From the NCBI RefSeq assembly GCF_011605345.1, contig NZ_JAAOXM010000001.1:1549082-1613081 (forward strand): DNA of 64,000 nucleotides. The letters run 5' to 3'. Source of the stretch: Burkholderia sp. D-99. GTDB taxonomy: Bacteria > Pseudomonadota > Gammaproteobacteria > Burkholderiales > Burkholderiaceae. Shown one piece after another: positions 48,311 to 56,849 of this stretch (the first letter of the stretch is position 1; every line of letters begins with the position of its first letter). The translations under genes were made by a program, and so were the position numbers. The notes under the pieces were generated by a model. That model made no database searches, was not told where the DNA came from, and saw nothing but the letters and a program-made list of their open reading frames with translations.

Positions 48311-49654
48311 TTGTTACAGATCTTCGCGCTCATCGGCGCGTTGTTCCTGGTGGCCCTGAACGGGTTCTTCGTCGCGGCCGAATTCGGCCTGGTCAAACTG
48401 CGCGCCACGCGCGTCAAGACACTGGCCCGCAAGCACGGCCTGCGCGGCCGCATCCTCGGCATCGTGCACGGCCGGCTCGACGCGTATCTTTCCGCTTGCC
48501 AGCTCGGCATCACGCTCGCGTCGCTCGGCCTCGGCTGGGTCGGCGAACCGGCGTTCGCGCAACTGCTCGGCCCGCTGCTCGACCTGATCGGCGTGCAGTC
48601 GGAGCGCGTCGTGCACCTGATCTCGCTGGTGTTCGCGTTCTCGCTGATCTCGTTCCTGCACATCGTCGTCGGCGAGCTTGCGCCAAAATCGATGGCGATC
48701 CGCCAGTCGGAGAAGGTCGGCCTGTGGGTCGCGTTGCCGCTGTACGCGTTCTACTGGGCGATGTACCCGGCGATCTGGGTGCTCAACAACAGCGCCAACG
48801 CGGTGCTGCGGCTCGCGGGGCTGTCGGCCGACCACGGCGGCGACGCGCACTACTCGACCGACGAGCTGAAGCTGATCCTGCGCAGCCGCCGCAGCACGAC
48901 CGGCAATCCGGCACAGCCCGCGCGCGGCACGTACAGCAACGACGAGTGGAACACGCTCGCACATTCGCTCGATTTCTCGTCGATGACCGTGTCGGACCTG
49001 ATGCGGCCGGCCCATGAAATGATCGGCCTGCGCCGCAACCTGCCGCTGCCGGACAACATGGAGATCGTCGCGCGGCACCGCTTCAGCCGCTATCCGCTGT
49101 TCGAGGATGCGTCGCGCGAACAGGTGAGCGGGCTGATCCACCTGAAGGACCTGCTGCTCGCGCGTCACGCGGGCGCCGCGCTCGAAGACCTGTCCGACTA
49201 CGTGCGCCCCGTGCAGTACGTGAAGCCCGACACCCCGGCACTCGACCTGTTCCGCCGCTTCCGCAAGGGCGCACCTCACTTCGCGCTGGTCGGCAACAAG
49301 GGCGAGAAGCCGATCGGCTTCCTGACGCTCGACAACCTGCTCGGCGCGCTGGTCGGCCAGATCCACGACGAGTTCCGCCAGGGCGACGCCGACTGGAGCC
49401 GCCTCGACGACGGCACGCTGATGGGCAAGGGCAGCCTGCCCGTCGTGTCGCTCGAACAGGCACTCGGCATCGACATCGACGAAGGCCGCGCGGAATCGGT
49501 CGGCGGCCTCGTGATCCAGGCGCTCAGCGACCTGCCGACCGAAGGGCAGCGCGTGTCGTTCGACCGCTTCGACGTCGTCGTGAAGAAGATGAACGGGCCG
49601 CGCATCGTGCTCGTGCGCGTGTACCCGAAGATCACGAAAGAGGCCGACGAATGA
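48311..49654 (+). CDS. CNNM/CorC-type membrane protein (hemolysin family)
   Basis: A 447-residue protein with a DUF21 transmembrane domain (LIGALFLVALNGFFVAAEFG, ACQLGITLASLGLGWVGEPA), two CBS modules (TVSDLMRPAHEMIGLRRNLP, FALVGNKGEKPIGFLTLDNL) and a C-terminal CorC_HlyC domain. Implicated in Mg/Co efflux or membrane homeostasis. The start is a TTG at 48311 with GGAG seven bases before it; no ATG alternative retains the first membrane segment. Confidence 0.9.
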   Translation: MLQIFALIGALFLVALNGFFVAAEFGLVKLRATRVKTLARKHGLRGRILGIVHGRLDAYLSACQLGITLASLGLGWVGEPAFAQLLGPLLDLIGVQSERVVHLISLVFAFSLISFLHIVVGELAPKSMAIRQSEKVGLWVALPLYAFYWAMYPAIWVLNNSANAVLRLAGLSADHGGDAHYSTDELKLILRSRRSTTGNPAQPARGTYSNDEWNTLAHSLDFSSMTVSDLMRPAHEMIGLRRNLPLPDNMEIVARHRFSRYPLFEDASREQVSGLIHLKDLLLARHAGAALEDLSDYVRPVQYVKPDTPALDLFRRFRKGAPHFALVGNKGEKPIGFLTLDNLLGALVGQIHDEFRQGDADWSRLDDGTLMGKGSLPVVSLEQALGIDIDEGRAESVGGLVIQALSDLPTEGQRVSFDRFDVVVKKMNGPRIVLVRVYPKITKEADE

Positions 49655-49685
49655 CGGCCGCTCGTGGTTGCCGCTGCCGCACGCG

Positions 49686-50270
49686 ATGACCACCACGCTG
49701 CCGCGCTGCTGCGTGATCACGCCGGAGCCGGCGTCCGCGTCGGCAGCCGATTGCGCGGCGTTCCTCGACCGGCTGTCGGCCGTGCTCGTGCGCGGCGAGA
49801 CGCTCGTACAACTGCGCGTGAAATCGCTCGACGCAGCCGCGTTTGCACGGCTCGCCGCTGCGGCGCTCGTGCGCTGTGACGCGGCCGGTGCACACCTGAT
49901 GCTGAACGGCCCGATCGATGCGGCCGGCGTGATGCGGCTCGACGGTGCCGGCTGGCATCTTGACGGCACCGCCTTGCGTGCCGCCACGCAGCGGCCGTTG
50001 CCGGCCGGAAGATGGGTGTCCGCCGCCTGCCACACGCACGACGACCTGCTGCTAGCCGCGCGTGGCGGCGCGGATTTCGTCACGCTGTCGCCCGTGTTGC
50101 CGACGCTCAGTCATCCCGGTGCGCCGACGCTCGGCTGGGCGCAGTTCGACGCACTGGCCGCCGAGGCCGCGATGCCCGTCTTCGCGCTCGGCGGCATGAC
50201 GCGCACGCACCTCGACGACGCGCGCCGCCACGGCGCGTACGGCATCGCCGGCATTCGCGGGTTCTGGTAG
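49686..50270 (+). CDS. thiamine phosphate synthase/TenI-like protein
   Basis: A 194-residue TIM-barrel protein of the ThiE/TenI family: TLVQLRVKSLDAAAFARLAA, LMLNGPIDAAG (where ThiE has ND), GAGWHLDGTALRAAT, VSAACHTHDDLLLAARGGAD and FVTLSPVLPTLSHPGAPTLG, then FALGGMTRTHLDDARRHGAY. Some binding residues differ from true ThiE, so it may be a TenI-like paralogue. In many proteobacteria this domain is fused behind a MutT/Nudix domain; here it is free-standing. No other thiamine gene is nearby. Confidence 0.72.
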   Translation: MTTTLPRCCVITPEPASASAADCAAFLDRLSAVLVRGETLVQLRVKSLDAAAFARLAAAALVRCDAAGAHLMLNGPIDAAGVMRLDGAGWHLDGTALRAATQRPLPAGRWVSAACHTHDDLLLAARGGADFVTLSPVLPTLSHPGAPTLGWAQFDALAAEAAMPVFALGGMTRTHLDDARRHGAYGIAGIRGFW

Positions 50271-50341
50271 TTCGGGAATTTCCTGCGGTGCAGCCGGGCC
50301 CGGATGCGCCCGGCCGTACGGTCTCTTACCCGCTCACGTCG

Positions 50342-51997
50342 TCATGCGTTCAGGTTCGGACGCCATCCGCGCCAGGCACCGTCGTCGATGCGACGCGCAT
50401 CGTGCGTAAGCGCATACCGGTTGACGTCACCCGTCAGCCACGCGACGAGCGAATACGGCGGCAACTCCCCTTCATCGACCCGGTCGCGCGCTCGCGCCGG
50501 CGTCTCGAACACGACCTGCCCTCTCGGGGCATCGAACGGCACCGCATCGGGCGACAGGTTCAACGCGATCGTGAGCGTCTCGTCGTCGGCAAGACGCCAT
50601 GACGCGAGCAGCGCGTCGGCATCGCCGTCACCGTCCGCCTTCAGCGCATGCGCGTCCTGCGGCCGGCAATCGGACAATCGCGGCGAGATCAGCTTCGCGC
50701 GCACCGCCAGCGCCGACTGGACGAAATGCGCGCGATCGGCATCCCGCGCGGTTTCGTCGAAGATCAACGGAATCTGCGGCGTGAGCAGCGACAGCGCAAG
50801 TGCGGCCAGACCGGCCTCCTGCCCGTGGTCGCCCTGCCCGCTGTCGCGCCACGCGCCATCGGACAGCACCAGCGACGTCAACGACAGCCCGCTGTCGGCC
50901 GCCATGCCCTCTCCCGACCCGGTCGGCTGGAACGCCGCCCCGGCCGCGGTCAGCGCGCGGGCGAGCGTGTGGATCGACTGGTGCGCGGAAATGCCTTCAT
51001 GAGCCGACGTGTCGCGCCCCGTCAGCCGATGCAGCGCGCGTTCGCCGCACCCGTTCCACTGCGCATCGAAATGGGTATCGGCAAGATGCGCCGGATGCCG
51101 CTCGCTGCCGAGTACGAGATGGATGAGCCGGTCAGCCGGCACGGCCGCGCGCACCCGATCCGCGATCTCGCGCAGCCACGACACGCCGATCCGGTCGGCT
51201 TCGCGCAGGCGCAGCCCGTCGCAACGGTACTCGTCGATCCAGTACAGCGCGTTGTCGCAGAAGAAATCGCAGACCTCCGGATGATCGAGCGCGAGCGGCG
51301 GCGCCTGCAGTGGGTCGTCGCGCGTGTGGAAGAACGGCGCCGCGTAGTGGCGCAGCGCATCGGTGCCACTGCCGAAGCGCGCGTAGTCGAGCTCCAGCAG
51401 CACCGCGAGACCGTAGCCGTGCGCATCGTCGATCAGCGCCTTCAGCGCGTCGGGACCGCCTTCGGCCGCGAGCGGCGCGAACGGCAGGCTGTCGTGAGGC
51501 GACGCGAGCAGCTCCAGTGCAGTCACGCCGAGGCGCGCGAGTTGCGGCAGGCGCCGGCGCACGGCGTCAAAACCGCCCACCGCGTGCGGGCGGATCGCAT
51601 AGAGCGCGATGTCTTCCCATGGGCGCCCGCGCCAGAACGTATTGCGCCACGTGAACGCGCGCGGATCGACGACCTCGCTCGGGCCGTTGAGCCCTTCGGG
51701 TTGCGAGCGCGACGCGGGATCGGGAATCGATACCGCATCGTCGAGGCGATAGCGGTAAAGCGCGCCCGCGCCACAATCGGCAAAGACTTCGAACCAGTTC
51801 GTGCCGGCGGCCGCCATCGGGACGAACAACGGGCCGAAGCCAGTATCGAGTTCGAGCTGGACCTGCGCGCTGCCCGGCGCCCACACGCGAAAATGCGTGC
51901 GCGGCGTCGCGCAGAGCGCGCCACAGGGCTGTGCGCCGAACGGCAAGCAGTGAATGTGGTGCTGCGCATACGGATCGTGCGGACAATCGGACATCAT
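50342..51997 (-). CDS. TreZ-like GH13 protein lacking catalytic residues
   Basis: A 551-residue protein aligning along its length with malto-oligosyltrehalose trehalohydrolase: the N-terminal beta domain (FRVWAPGSAQVQLELDTGFG), the family block PDPASRSQPEGLNGPSEVVD, FWRGRPWEDIALYAIRPHAV and a GH13 barrel. The conserved catalytic motifs are replaced: VLLELDYARFGS stands where DVVYNHFGP is expected, CDGLRLREADRI has R265 in place of the nucleophile Asp, HLVLGSERH has G297 in place of the acid Glu, and the NHDQ block is absent. It is open and full length. Probably a carbohydrate-binding or regulatory pseudoenzyme. GAGGAG precedes tandem ATGs at 51997 and 51994. Confidence 0.8.
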   Translation of the reverse strand: MMSDCPHDPYAQHHIHCLPFGAQPCGALCATPRTHFRVWAPGSAQVQLELDTGFGPLFVPMAAAGTNWFEVFADCGAGALYRYRLDDAVSIPDPASRSQPEGLNGPSEVVDPRAFTWRNTFWRGRPWEDIALYAIRPHAVGGFDAVRRRLPQLARLGVTALELLASPHDSLPFAPLAAEGGPDALKALIDDAHGYGLAVLLELDYARFGSGTDALRHYAAPFFHTRDDPLQAPPLALDHPEVCDFFCDNALYWIDEYRCDGLRLREADRIGVSWLREIADRVRAAVPADRLIHLVLGSERHPAHLADTHFDAQWNGCGERALHRLTGRDTSAHEGISAHQSIHTLARALTAAGAAFQPTGSGEGMAADSGLSLTSLVLSDGAWRDSGQGDHGQEAGLAALALSLLTPQIPLIFDETARDADRAHFVQSALAVRAKLISPRLSDCRPQDAHALKADGDGDADALLASWRLADDETLTIALNLSPDAVPFDAPRGQVVFETPARARDRVDEGELPPYSLVAWLTGDVNRYALTHDARRIDDGAWRGWRPNLNA

Positions 51998-52300
51998 GCG
52001 CTCCTCGTGCGTACCGAGCGGCATGGCCGCGCCAGCGGCGCGGCACATCGGGGCCCGGCATGCGACGGCCAGGCGGGGGGAGAGAACCGAGTATGCGCCG
52101 GATTCGCCACCCCGATGCATCGTTCCCGGACATTATTAAAAGCGAATCGACCCCGGGAAAACCCGCAATCCGCACGGGCCGGCGAGGCGGGTAGCCCGCA
52201 TACCGGAATGCGTGCTCGCCTTGTTGCACCGGCCGCGCACGCTTACGCTCTGCGCCATGCTCGCGGACACGTCGTCCGCCCCCTCCCCGAGGAACCCGCC
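51998..52300. other. divergent intergenic region, TreZ-like/methyltransferase
   Basis: About 300 bases separating divergent starts, so it should hold both promoters. I see no gene and no clear -10/-35 pair. A somewhat AT-richer stretch (GGACATTATTAAAAGCG) near 52129-52145 is the likeliest promoter area. Confidence 0.4.
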
Positions 52301-53008
52301 ATGTCGCTTCCCGCCAGTGCCGCCAAATTCGATCCGGCACGTGCACACGAATACGCCGAGCAGTCCCGCATCGCGCTCGCCGGCTACGATGCCTGCCATG
52401 AACTCACCGCGTGCATGCTCGCGTCGGCCATCGCGGCACCCGATGCGCGGATCCTCGTCGCGGGCGCGGGCGGCACGGGGCAGGAAATCTGCGTGGCGGC
52501 CGCGCTCGAGCCAGGCTGGCGGTTCACGGCCGTCGACCCGTCCGCGCCGATGCTCGCGCTCGCGCGCTCGAACATCGAGGCCGCGGGCTTCGGCACGCGC
52601 GCGGTGTTCGTCGAGGACGGTGTCGATGCGTTGCCCGACACGCCTGCATTCGACGGTGCGACGCTGATCGGCGTGCTGCATCACGTCCCGGGCGACGAAG
52701 CGAAGGCGGCACTGCTGCATGCGATCGCGCGACGCCTGAAACCCGGCGCGCCGCTCGTGCTCGCCGGCAACCATCGCCGCTACGCGGACCACCCTCGCCT
52801 GCTCGACGCATGGCAGCAGCGCTGGCGCATGAAAGGCGCGACGCCCGATGCGGTGCGTGCGCAACTCGCGAAGATCCTGCAGGGTGCCGACCCGCCCGCG
52901 TCCGAGGAAGCCGTGTTCGGTTTGCTGCGCGAGGCGGGCTTCGATGCGCCGCTGCGCTTTTTCGCGAGCCTGTTCTGGGGTGCGTGGATCGCGGTGCGGC
53001 GCGCGTGA
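52301..53008 (+). CDS. class I SAM-dependent methyltransferase
   Basis: A 235-residue methyltransferase. Motif I is ILVAGAGGTGQEICVAAALE, motif II FTAVDPSAPMLALAR, motif III LIGVLHHVPGDEAKAALL and motif IV region RLKPGAPLVLAGNHR. Substrate not predictable. GAGGAA precedes the ATG at 52301. Divergent from the TreZ-like gene across about 300 bases. Confidence 0.88.
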   Translation: MSLPASAAKFDPARAHEYAEQSRIALAGYDACHELTACMLASAIAAPDARILVAGAGGTGQEICVAAALEPGWRFTAVDPSAPMLALARSNIEAAGFGTRAVFVEDGVDALPDTPAFDGATLIGVLHHVPGDEAKAALLHAIARRLKPGAPLVLAGNHRRYADHPRLLDAWQQRWRMKGATPDAVRAQLAKILQGADPPASEEAVFGLLREAGFDAPLRFFASLFWGAWIAVRRA

Positions 53009-53035
53009 TGGATCGGGGCGGCCGGCCAGGTGCGG

Positions 53036-53076
53036 TCGGCTAGACGCGGCCGGCTAGACTCGGTCGGCCAGACGCG
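53036..53076. repeat. three imperfect copies of a 14-bp repeat
   Basis: Units related to GGTCGGCTAGACGC occur three times in tandem between the methyltransferase stop and the glutathione transferase start. Differences are single bases. Too short to assign a role. Confidence 0.5.
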
Positions 53077-53161
53077 CCGTGTCACCGCGCGCGACGCGTT
53101 TCGCGTGCGCGCCGCACGCGCTGGGTATGATGTCGTTCCCGCCCCCACTTCCGGCGTCGCC

Positions 53162-53830
53162 ATGCTCACCGTCCATCACCTGAACAACTCGCGCTCGCAG
53201 CGCGTGCTCTGGCTGCTCGAAGAACTGGATGTGCCGTACGAGATCGTGCGCTACGCGCGCGATCCGAAGACGATGCTCGCACCGCCCGAGTTGCGCGCGA
53301 TCCATCCGCTCGGCAAGTCGCCGGTCGTCACCGACGACGGCCGCACGTACGCCGAATCGGGCGCGATCATCGAGTACCTGGTCGAACGCTACGGCAACGG
53401 GCGCCTGGCGCCGCCGCCCGGCACGCCCGAGCGGCACGACTACACGTACTGGCTGCACTACGCGGAAGGATCGGCGATGCCGCCGCTGCTGCTCAAGCTC
53501 GTCGCGCTGCGGATCGCGCATGCGCCGATGCCGTTCTTCGCGCGGCCGATCGCGCGCAAGATCGCCGCGACGCTGCAGTCGGGCTTCGTCGATCCGCAGA
53601 TCGCGCTGCACCTCGGCCATATCGACGGCGCGCTGAGCCGCACCGGCTGGTTCGTCGGCGACGGCTTCAGCGCAGCCGACATCCAGATGAGCTTTCCGCT
53701 CGAAGCCGCGACCGCGCGCGGGGGCGGCAGCCGGTATCCCGCGATCGCGCGCTTTCTCGACGCGATCCACGCGCGGCCCGCGTATCAGCGGGCGCTGGAG
53801 CGCGGCGGCCCGTACGACCTGCTCAAGTAA
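53162..53830 (+). CDS. glutathione S-transferase
   Basis: A 222-residue GST. N-terminal thioredoxin-like domain: MLTVHHLNNSRSQRVLWLLE with the active-site Ser/Asn region, ELRAIHPLGKSPVVTDDGRT (cis-Pro) and YAESGAIIEYLVERYG (glutathione-binding Glu-Ser). The C-terminal helical domain carries GWFVGDGFSAADIQMSFPLE, the N-capping box. Physiological substrate unknown. Confidence 0.92.
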   Translation: MLTVHHLNNSRSQRVLWLLEELDVPYEIVRYARDPKTMLAPPELRAIHPLGKSPVVTDDGRTYAESGAIIEYLVERYGNGRLAPPPGTPERHDYTYWLHYAEGSAMPPLLLKLVALRIAHAPMPFFARPIARKIAATLQSGFVDPQIALHLGHIDGALSRTGWFVGDGFSAADIQMSFPLEAATARGGGSRYPAIARFLDAIHARPAYQRALERGGPYDLLK

Positions 53831-53854
53831 CGCTACGGATGATCCAGGCCTGCG

Positions 53855-54508
53855 TCAGCTCAGCAGGCCGGCCGCGACGTTGATCGACAGCCCGAGCACG
53901 GCCATGTTGAAGTAGAACGACAGGATCGACTGCGCGAGCACCGAGCGCCGCGCGGATCGGTTCGTCATCGACACGTCGGCCGTCTGCGACGCGACCGCGA
54001 TCGTGAACGCGAAATACAGGAAATCCCAGTAATCGGGTTCGGGGTTGCGGTCCGGAAAGCGCAGCGCGCGATCGCTGCTCGGCGAGCCGTAATAGAGCCG
54101 CGCGTAATGCAGCGTGAAGATCGTCGGGATCAGGAACCACGCGCCGAACAGCGTCGCGCCCGTGATCGCGTAATGGCTGAGTCCCGCGCTGAAGCCGACG
54201 CTCTTGGCGGTCGCGAGCTCGATCGCGATCGCAGCGACGCTCGCGACGGTCGCGAGGCACACGACGGTCAGTACGGTCGTCGCGTTTTCATCCTCGCGGA
54301 TCGCGACTTCGCGCACCTTGTGGTGGTGCGCGGTGACCATGCGCACCCACATCAGCACGAGATACAGCCAGATCGCGCAATCCCAGCCGATCAGCGCACG
54401 CACGGTCGGACGCAGCGGAAACGGCAGGAGCAGCGCGCAAAGCAAGCCGGCGACGAATGCCGCAACCATGCGCGGCCGGTTGCGTAATACCTGCGGATAA
54501 AACGTCAT
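53855..54508 (-). CDS. DUF1345 membrane protein
   Basis: A 217-residue inner membrane protein with about five hydrophobic segments, matching DUF1345: [20 protein letters not shown], then [31 protein letters not shown] and [20 protein letters not shown]. Function unknown. Convergent with the GST gene. Confidence 0.88.
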   Translation of the reverse strand: MTFYPQVLRNRPRMVAAFVAGLLCALLLPFPLRPTVRALIGWDCAIWLYLVLMWVRMVTAHHHKVREVAIREDENATTVLTVVCLATVASVAAIAIELATAKSVGFSAGLSHYAITGATLFGAWFLIPTIFTLHYARLYYGSPSSDRALRFPDRNPEPDYWDFLYFAFTIAVASQTADVSMTNRSARRSVLAQSILSFYFNMAVLGLSINVAAGLLS

Positions 54509-54645
54509 CGTGTGATTCCGAAAGCGGATGGAAAGGGTTCGACCGGCGCGCGGGACAGCCCGCTACGCCGCGCCGGCGGGTACTGCCCCGATTATCGTCA
54601 TTCCATCGTGACGTGGCGATGGGCGCGAGCGCCTAAGATAATGGG

Positions 54646-55377
54646 ATGACTGCCACCGCCCCTCTCTGCCGCCATCCCGCGAACACGGCCGGCCGCGACT
54701 TCGTCGTCGGCGACCTGCACGGCTGCGTGGACGTGCTGCGCGCCCTGCTGCGCGACATCCGCTTCGATCCGGCTCGCGACCGCCTGTTCTCGGTCGGCGA
54801 TCTCGTCGACCGCGGCCCGGCATCCGAAACCACGCTCGAGCTGCTCGACCGCCCGTGGTGTCACGTCGTGCGCGGCAATCACGAGGAAGTGCTGAGCCTC
54901 GTGGCGCGCGGCAAGCTGTCGCCCGACGCGTGGCGCGGGATCGGCGGCGACTGGGGCGCCGACCTGCCGCCGGAACGGCTGCACGCGCATGCGGCGCGCG
55001 TCGACGCGCTGCCGCTGGTGCGCGTGATCGGCGTCGGCCCCGGGCGCTTCAACGTGCTGCATGCGGAATTCTTCGGCTCGGACGCCGATCTCGACACGGG
55101 CAGTTATTCGCACGACGTGCGCGAACGGCTGATCTGGGGCCGCGATCTCGTCCAGGGGCTCGCCGATCCGGCGCGGCAAGCCGGGCTGTCGCTGACCTGC
55201 ACCGGGCACACGCCGGTGCGCGCACCGCAGCGGATCGGCGCGCAGTGGTTCATCGACACGGGTGCGTTCGCACCGGCCGGGCGGCTCACGCTCGCCGAGC
55301 CGCGCACCGGGCGCACCTGGTCGATGACGCAGGCCGAAGCGCGCGAACGCCAGGCGGGCGAGTGGCCGCTGCCCTGA
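54646..55377 (+). CDS. PrpA/ApaH-like metallophosphoesterase
   Basis: A 243-residue calcineurin-like phosphatase. The metal-binding set is complete: DFVVGDLHGCVDVL, LFSVGDLVDRGPASETTLEL, HVVRGNHEEVLSL and LTCTGHTPVRAPQRIG with the late His. It most resembles lambda-type Ser/Thr protein phosphatases (PrpA, PrpB). The stop codon at 55375-55377 is the first three bases of an 8-bp tandem array. Confidence 0.9.
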   Translation: MTATAPLCRHPANTAGRDFVVGDLHGCVDVLRALLRDIRFDPARDRLFSVGDLVDRGPASETTLELLDRPWCHVVRGNHEEVLSLVARGKLSPDAWRGIGGDWGADLPPERLHAHAARVDALPLVRVIGVGPGRFNVLHAEFFGSDADLDTGSYSHDVRERLIWGRDLVQGLADPARQAGLSLTCTGHTPVRAPQRIGAQWFIDTGAFAPAGRLTLAEPRTGRTWSMTQAEARERQAGEWPLP

Positions 55378-55486
55378 TGTCCTGACGCCCTGACACCCTG
55401 ACACCCTGACACCCCGACGCCCTGACACCCTGACACCCTGACACCCTGACACCCTGACGCCCTGACGCCCTGACGCCCTGACGCCC
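55375..55486. repeat. 8-bp tandem array, 14 units
   Basis: Fourteen consecutive units of TGACACCC or TGACGCCC; the first (TGATGTCC) and sixth (CGACGCCC) are variants. It starts at the TGA of the phosphatase gene and ends 11 bases before the stop of the convergent RES gene. There are no spacers, so it is not CRISPR. Copy-number change would not alter the phosphatase because the stop is in unit one. Confidence 0.95.
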
Positions 55487-55497
55487 GCGGGCGGATA

Positions 55498-56193
55498 CTA
55501 GCCGACCTGGTTCAGTTCGAACACCACGTCGACCACCGAGCCGTTCCAGTTGTATTCGAGGTACGCCGCGTGATGGCAGTCGCGCAGCAGCGCGGTGCGG
55601 AACGCCGCCAGGCACTCGCCGCGCGGATCCCGCACCGACGGGTAGACGATCCCCGCGCCGCCGGCATTGCGCACCGCACGACCGAGCGCCTGCCCGGCGC
55701 TGTAGTCGAGCGGGTGCAGCAACGCCGGATCGCGTTTCGGCCACATGCGCACGTCGGCCACGTCGCCTTGCGCAATCACCGTGTAGAGCCGCATCTGCTG
55801 GCGCATCGGCGGCTCCTTCGTCGCCGCCAGGAACAGCGCGCTGTGATAACGCGTTTCGGCGATCGCCGTATCGCGCGAGCGCGCGCAATAGAACACGCCA
55901 TAGCTGCCGTCGGAAAAACGGCTGCCCTGCGGATTCAGGTGCGTGAACGCGGCCATGATCGGCCCCCAGCCCTGCCCGTAGCGACGCTCGGCGGGCGGCA
56001 CGAGATCAAGCGTGCCGACTTCGTTGCGAATCCGGTCGTTGGTCAGCGATTCGAGCGCGTAAAGCGCGTCGAAATCGTCCGCTGACGCAACGCGGTCGAA
56101 CAGGTTGATTGCCGGAAAACGGGTGGGGATCACGCGATAGGCAGGCGCCCAGTCGACCGCGGTCGTGGGCCATTGTTGTGCTTGGATCGGCAT
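55498..56193 (-). CDS. RES-domain toxin
   Basis: A 231-residue RES protein. Family features: YRVIPTRFPAINLFDRVASA, the RES Arg/Tyr-containing SDGSYGVFYCARSRDTAIAE TRYH, LHPLDYSAGQALGRAVRNAG and GAGIVYPSVRDPRGECLAAF with the RES Ser. Characterised RES toxins (ParT, MbcT, Res) act on NAD+ or transfer ADP-ribose, halting growth. Start at 56193, two bases after the antitoxin stop, so the pair is coupled. Length agrees with longer family members. Confidence 0.88.
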   Translation of the reverse strand: MPIQAQQWPTTAVDWAPAYRVIPTRFPAINLFDRVASADDFDALYALESLTNDRIRNEVGTLDLVPPAERRYGQGWGPIMAAFTHLNPQGSRFSDGSYGVFYCARSRDTAIAETRYHSALFLAATKEPPMRQQMRLYTVIAQGDVADVRMWPKRDPALLHPLDYSAGQALGRAVRNAGGAGIVYPSVRDPRGECLAAFRTALLRDCHHAAYLEYNWNGSVVDVVFELNQVG

Positions 56194-56195
56194 CG

Positions 56196-56615
56196 TCACG
56201 CCCAGCCACCTCGCATCGCATCGAGATATTGCCGGATGGCGATCAGGTCGCCGACGTTGCCGGCGAGCATCCGGTCGAGTGCGCGCTTGCCGCCGAACGG
56301 CGCCGCGTCGTTGGGCCGCTTGACCCACGCATCCGCCGCGGCCGGCTGCGGCAGCAGAATCTGCAGCGCCTTGTAGATGCCGAGCAGCAGCGATAGCCGC
56401 TCGAGCGTATCGCGCGGCAGCCGCGCCGATTCCGGCGTGGCCTTCCACTTGAAGAACGTCGAACGGCCGGGCGACCCGAGCAGCACGATCTGCTCGTCGA
56501 TCGTCAGTTCCCAGTCGCGCGCGATGTTGAAAAACGCGCGCAGGCCGGCCGCCGACATCTGCGCGATCGAAGCCTGCGGCGGGGCGGAATGCGATTCGTA
56601 GGCTGGCTGTGACAT
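56196..56615 (-). CDS. Xre/MbcA/ParS-type antitoxin (DUF2384)
   Basis: A 139-residue antitoxin. The Xre-like HTH is FNIARDWELTIDEQIVLLGS with PGRSTFFKWKATPESARLPR, followed by LERLSLLLGIYKALQILLPQ and the DUF2384 C-terminal end WVKRPNDAAPFGGKRALDRM, which plugs the RES active site in known structures. It precedes the toxin gene, typical order for RES-Xre modules, and should repress its own promoter near 56616-56700. Confidence 0.88.
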   Translation of the reverse strand: MSQPAYESHSAPPQASIAQMSAAGLRAFFNIARDWELTIDEQIVLLGSPGRSTFFKWKATPESARLPRDTLERLSLLLGIYKALQILLPQPAAADAWVKRPNDAAPFGGKRALDRMLAGNVGDLIAIRQYLDAMRGGWA

Positions 56616-56849
56616 GATCGTTAGTCTCTAAATGAATCTACTAACAAGATTAGTCCATTTTCGTATTTTTGCAAGGGTCGACACCCGGCGACCAGCCCAT
56701 GCATCCGACAAAACGACATTTTTTGTCCATTCTGGACTCTTATTTTATTTTCTGCGTTAATGGCCGTGCGGACACCGCGCGCAGATGCGGTTCGGGTCCG
56801 TGAAACCGTGCCGCACAGAAACCGGAAGCACCCCGCCAAGGAACGCACC

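Noticed and set aside
49655..49685. Thiamine (TPP) riboswitch before the ThiE-like gene
   Set aside because: Only 31 bases separate it from the preceding gene, too short for the aptamer, and no thi-box is visible.
55375..55486. CRISPR array
   Set aside because: Repeats are 8 bp and directly adjacent; there are no spacers and no cas genes.
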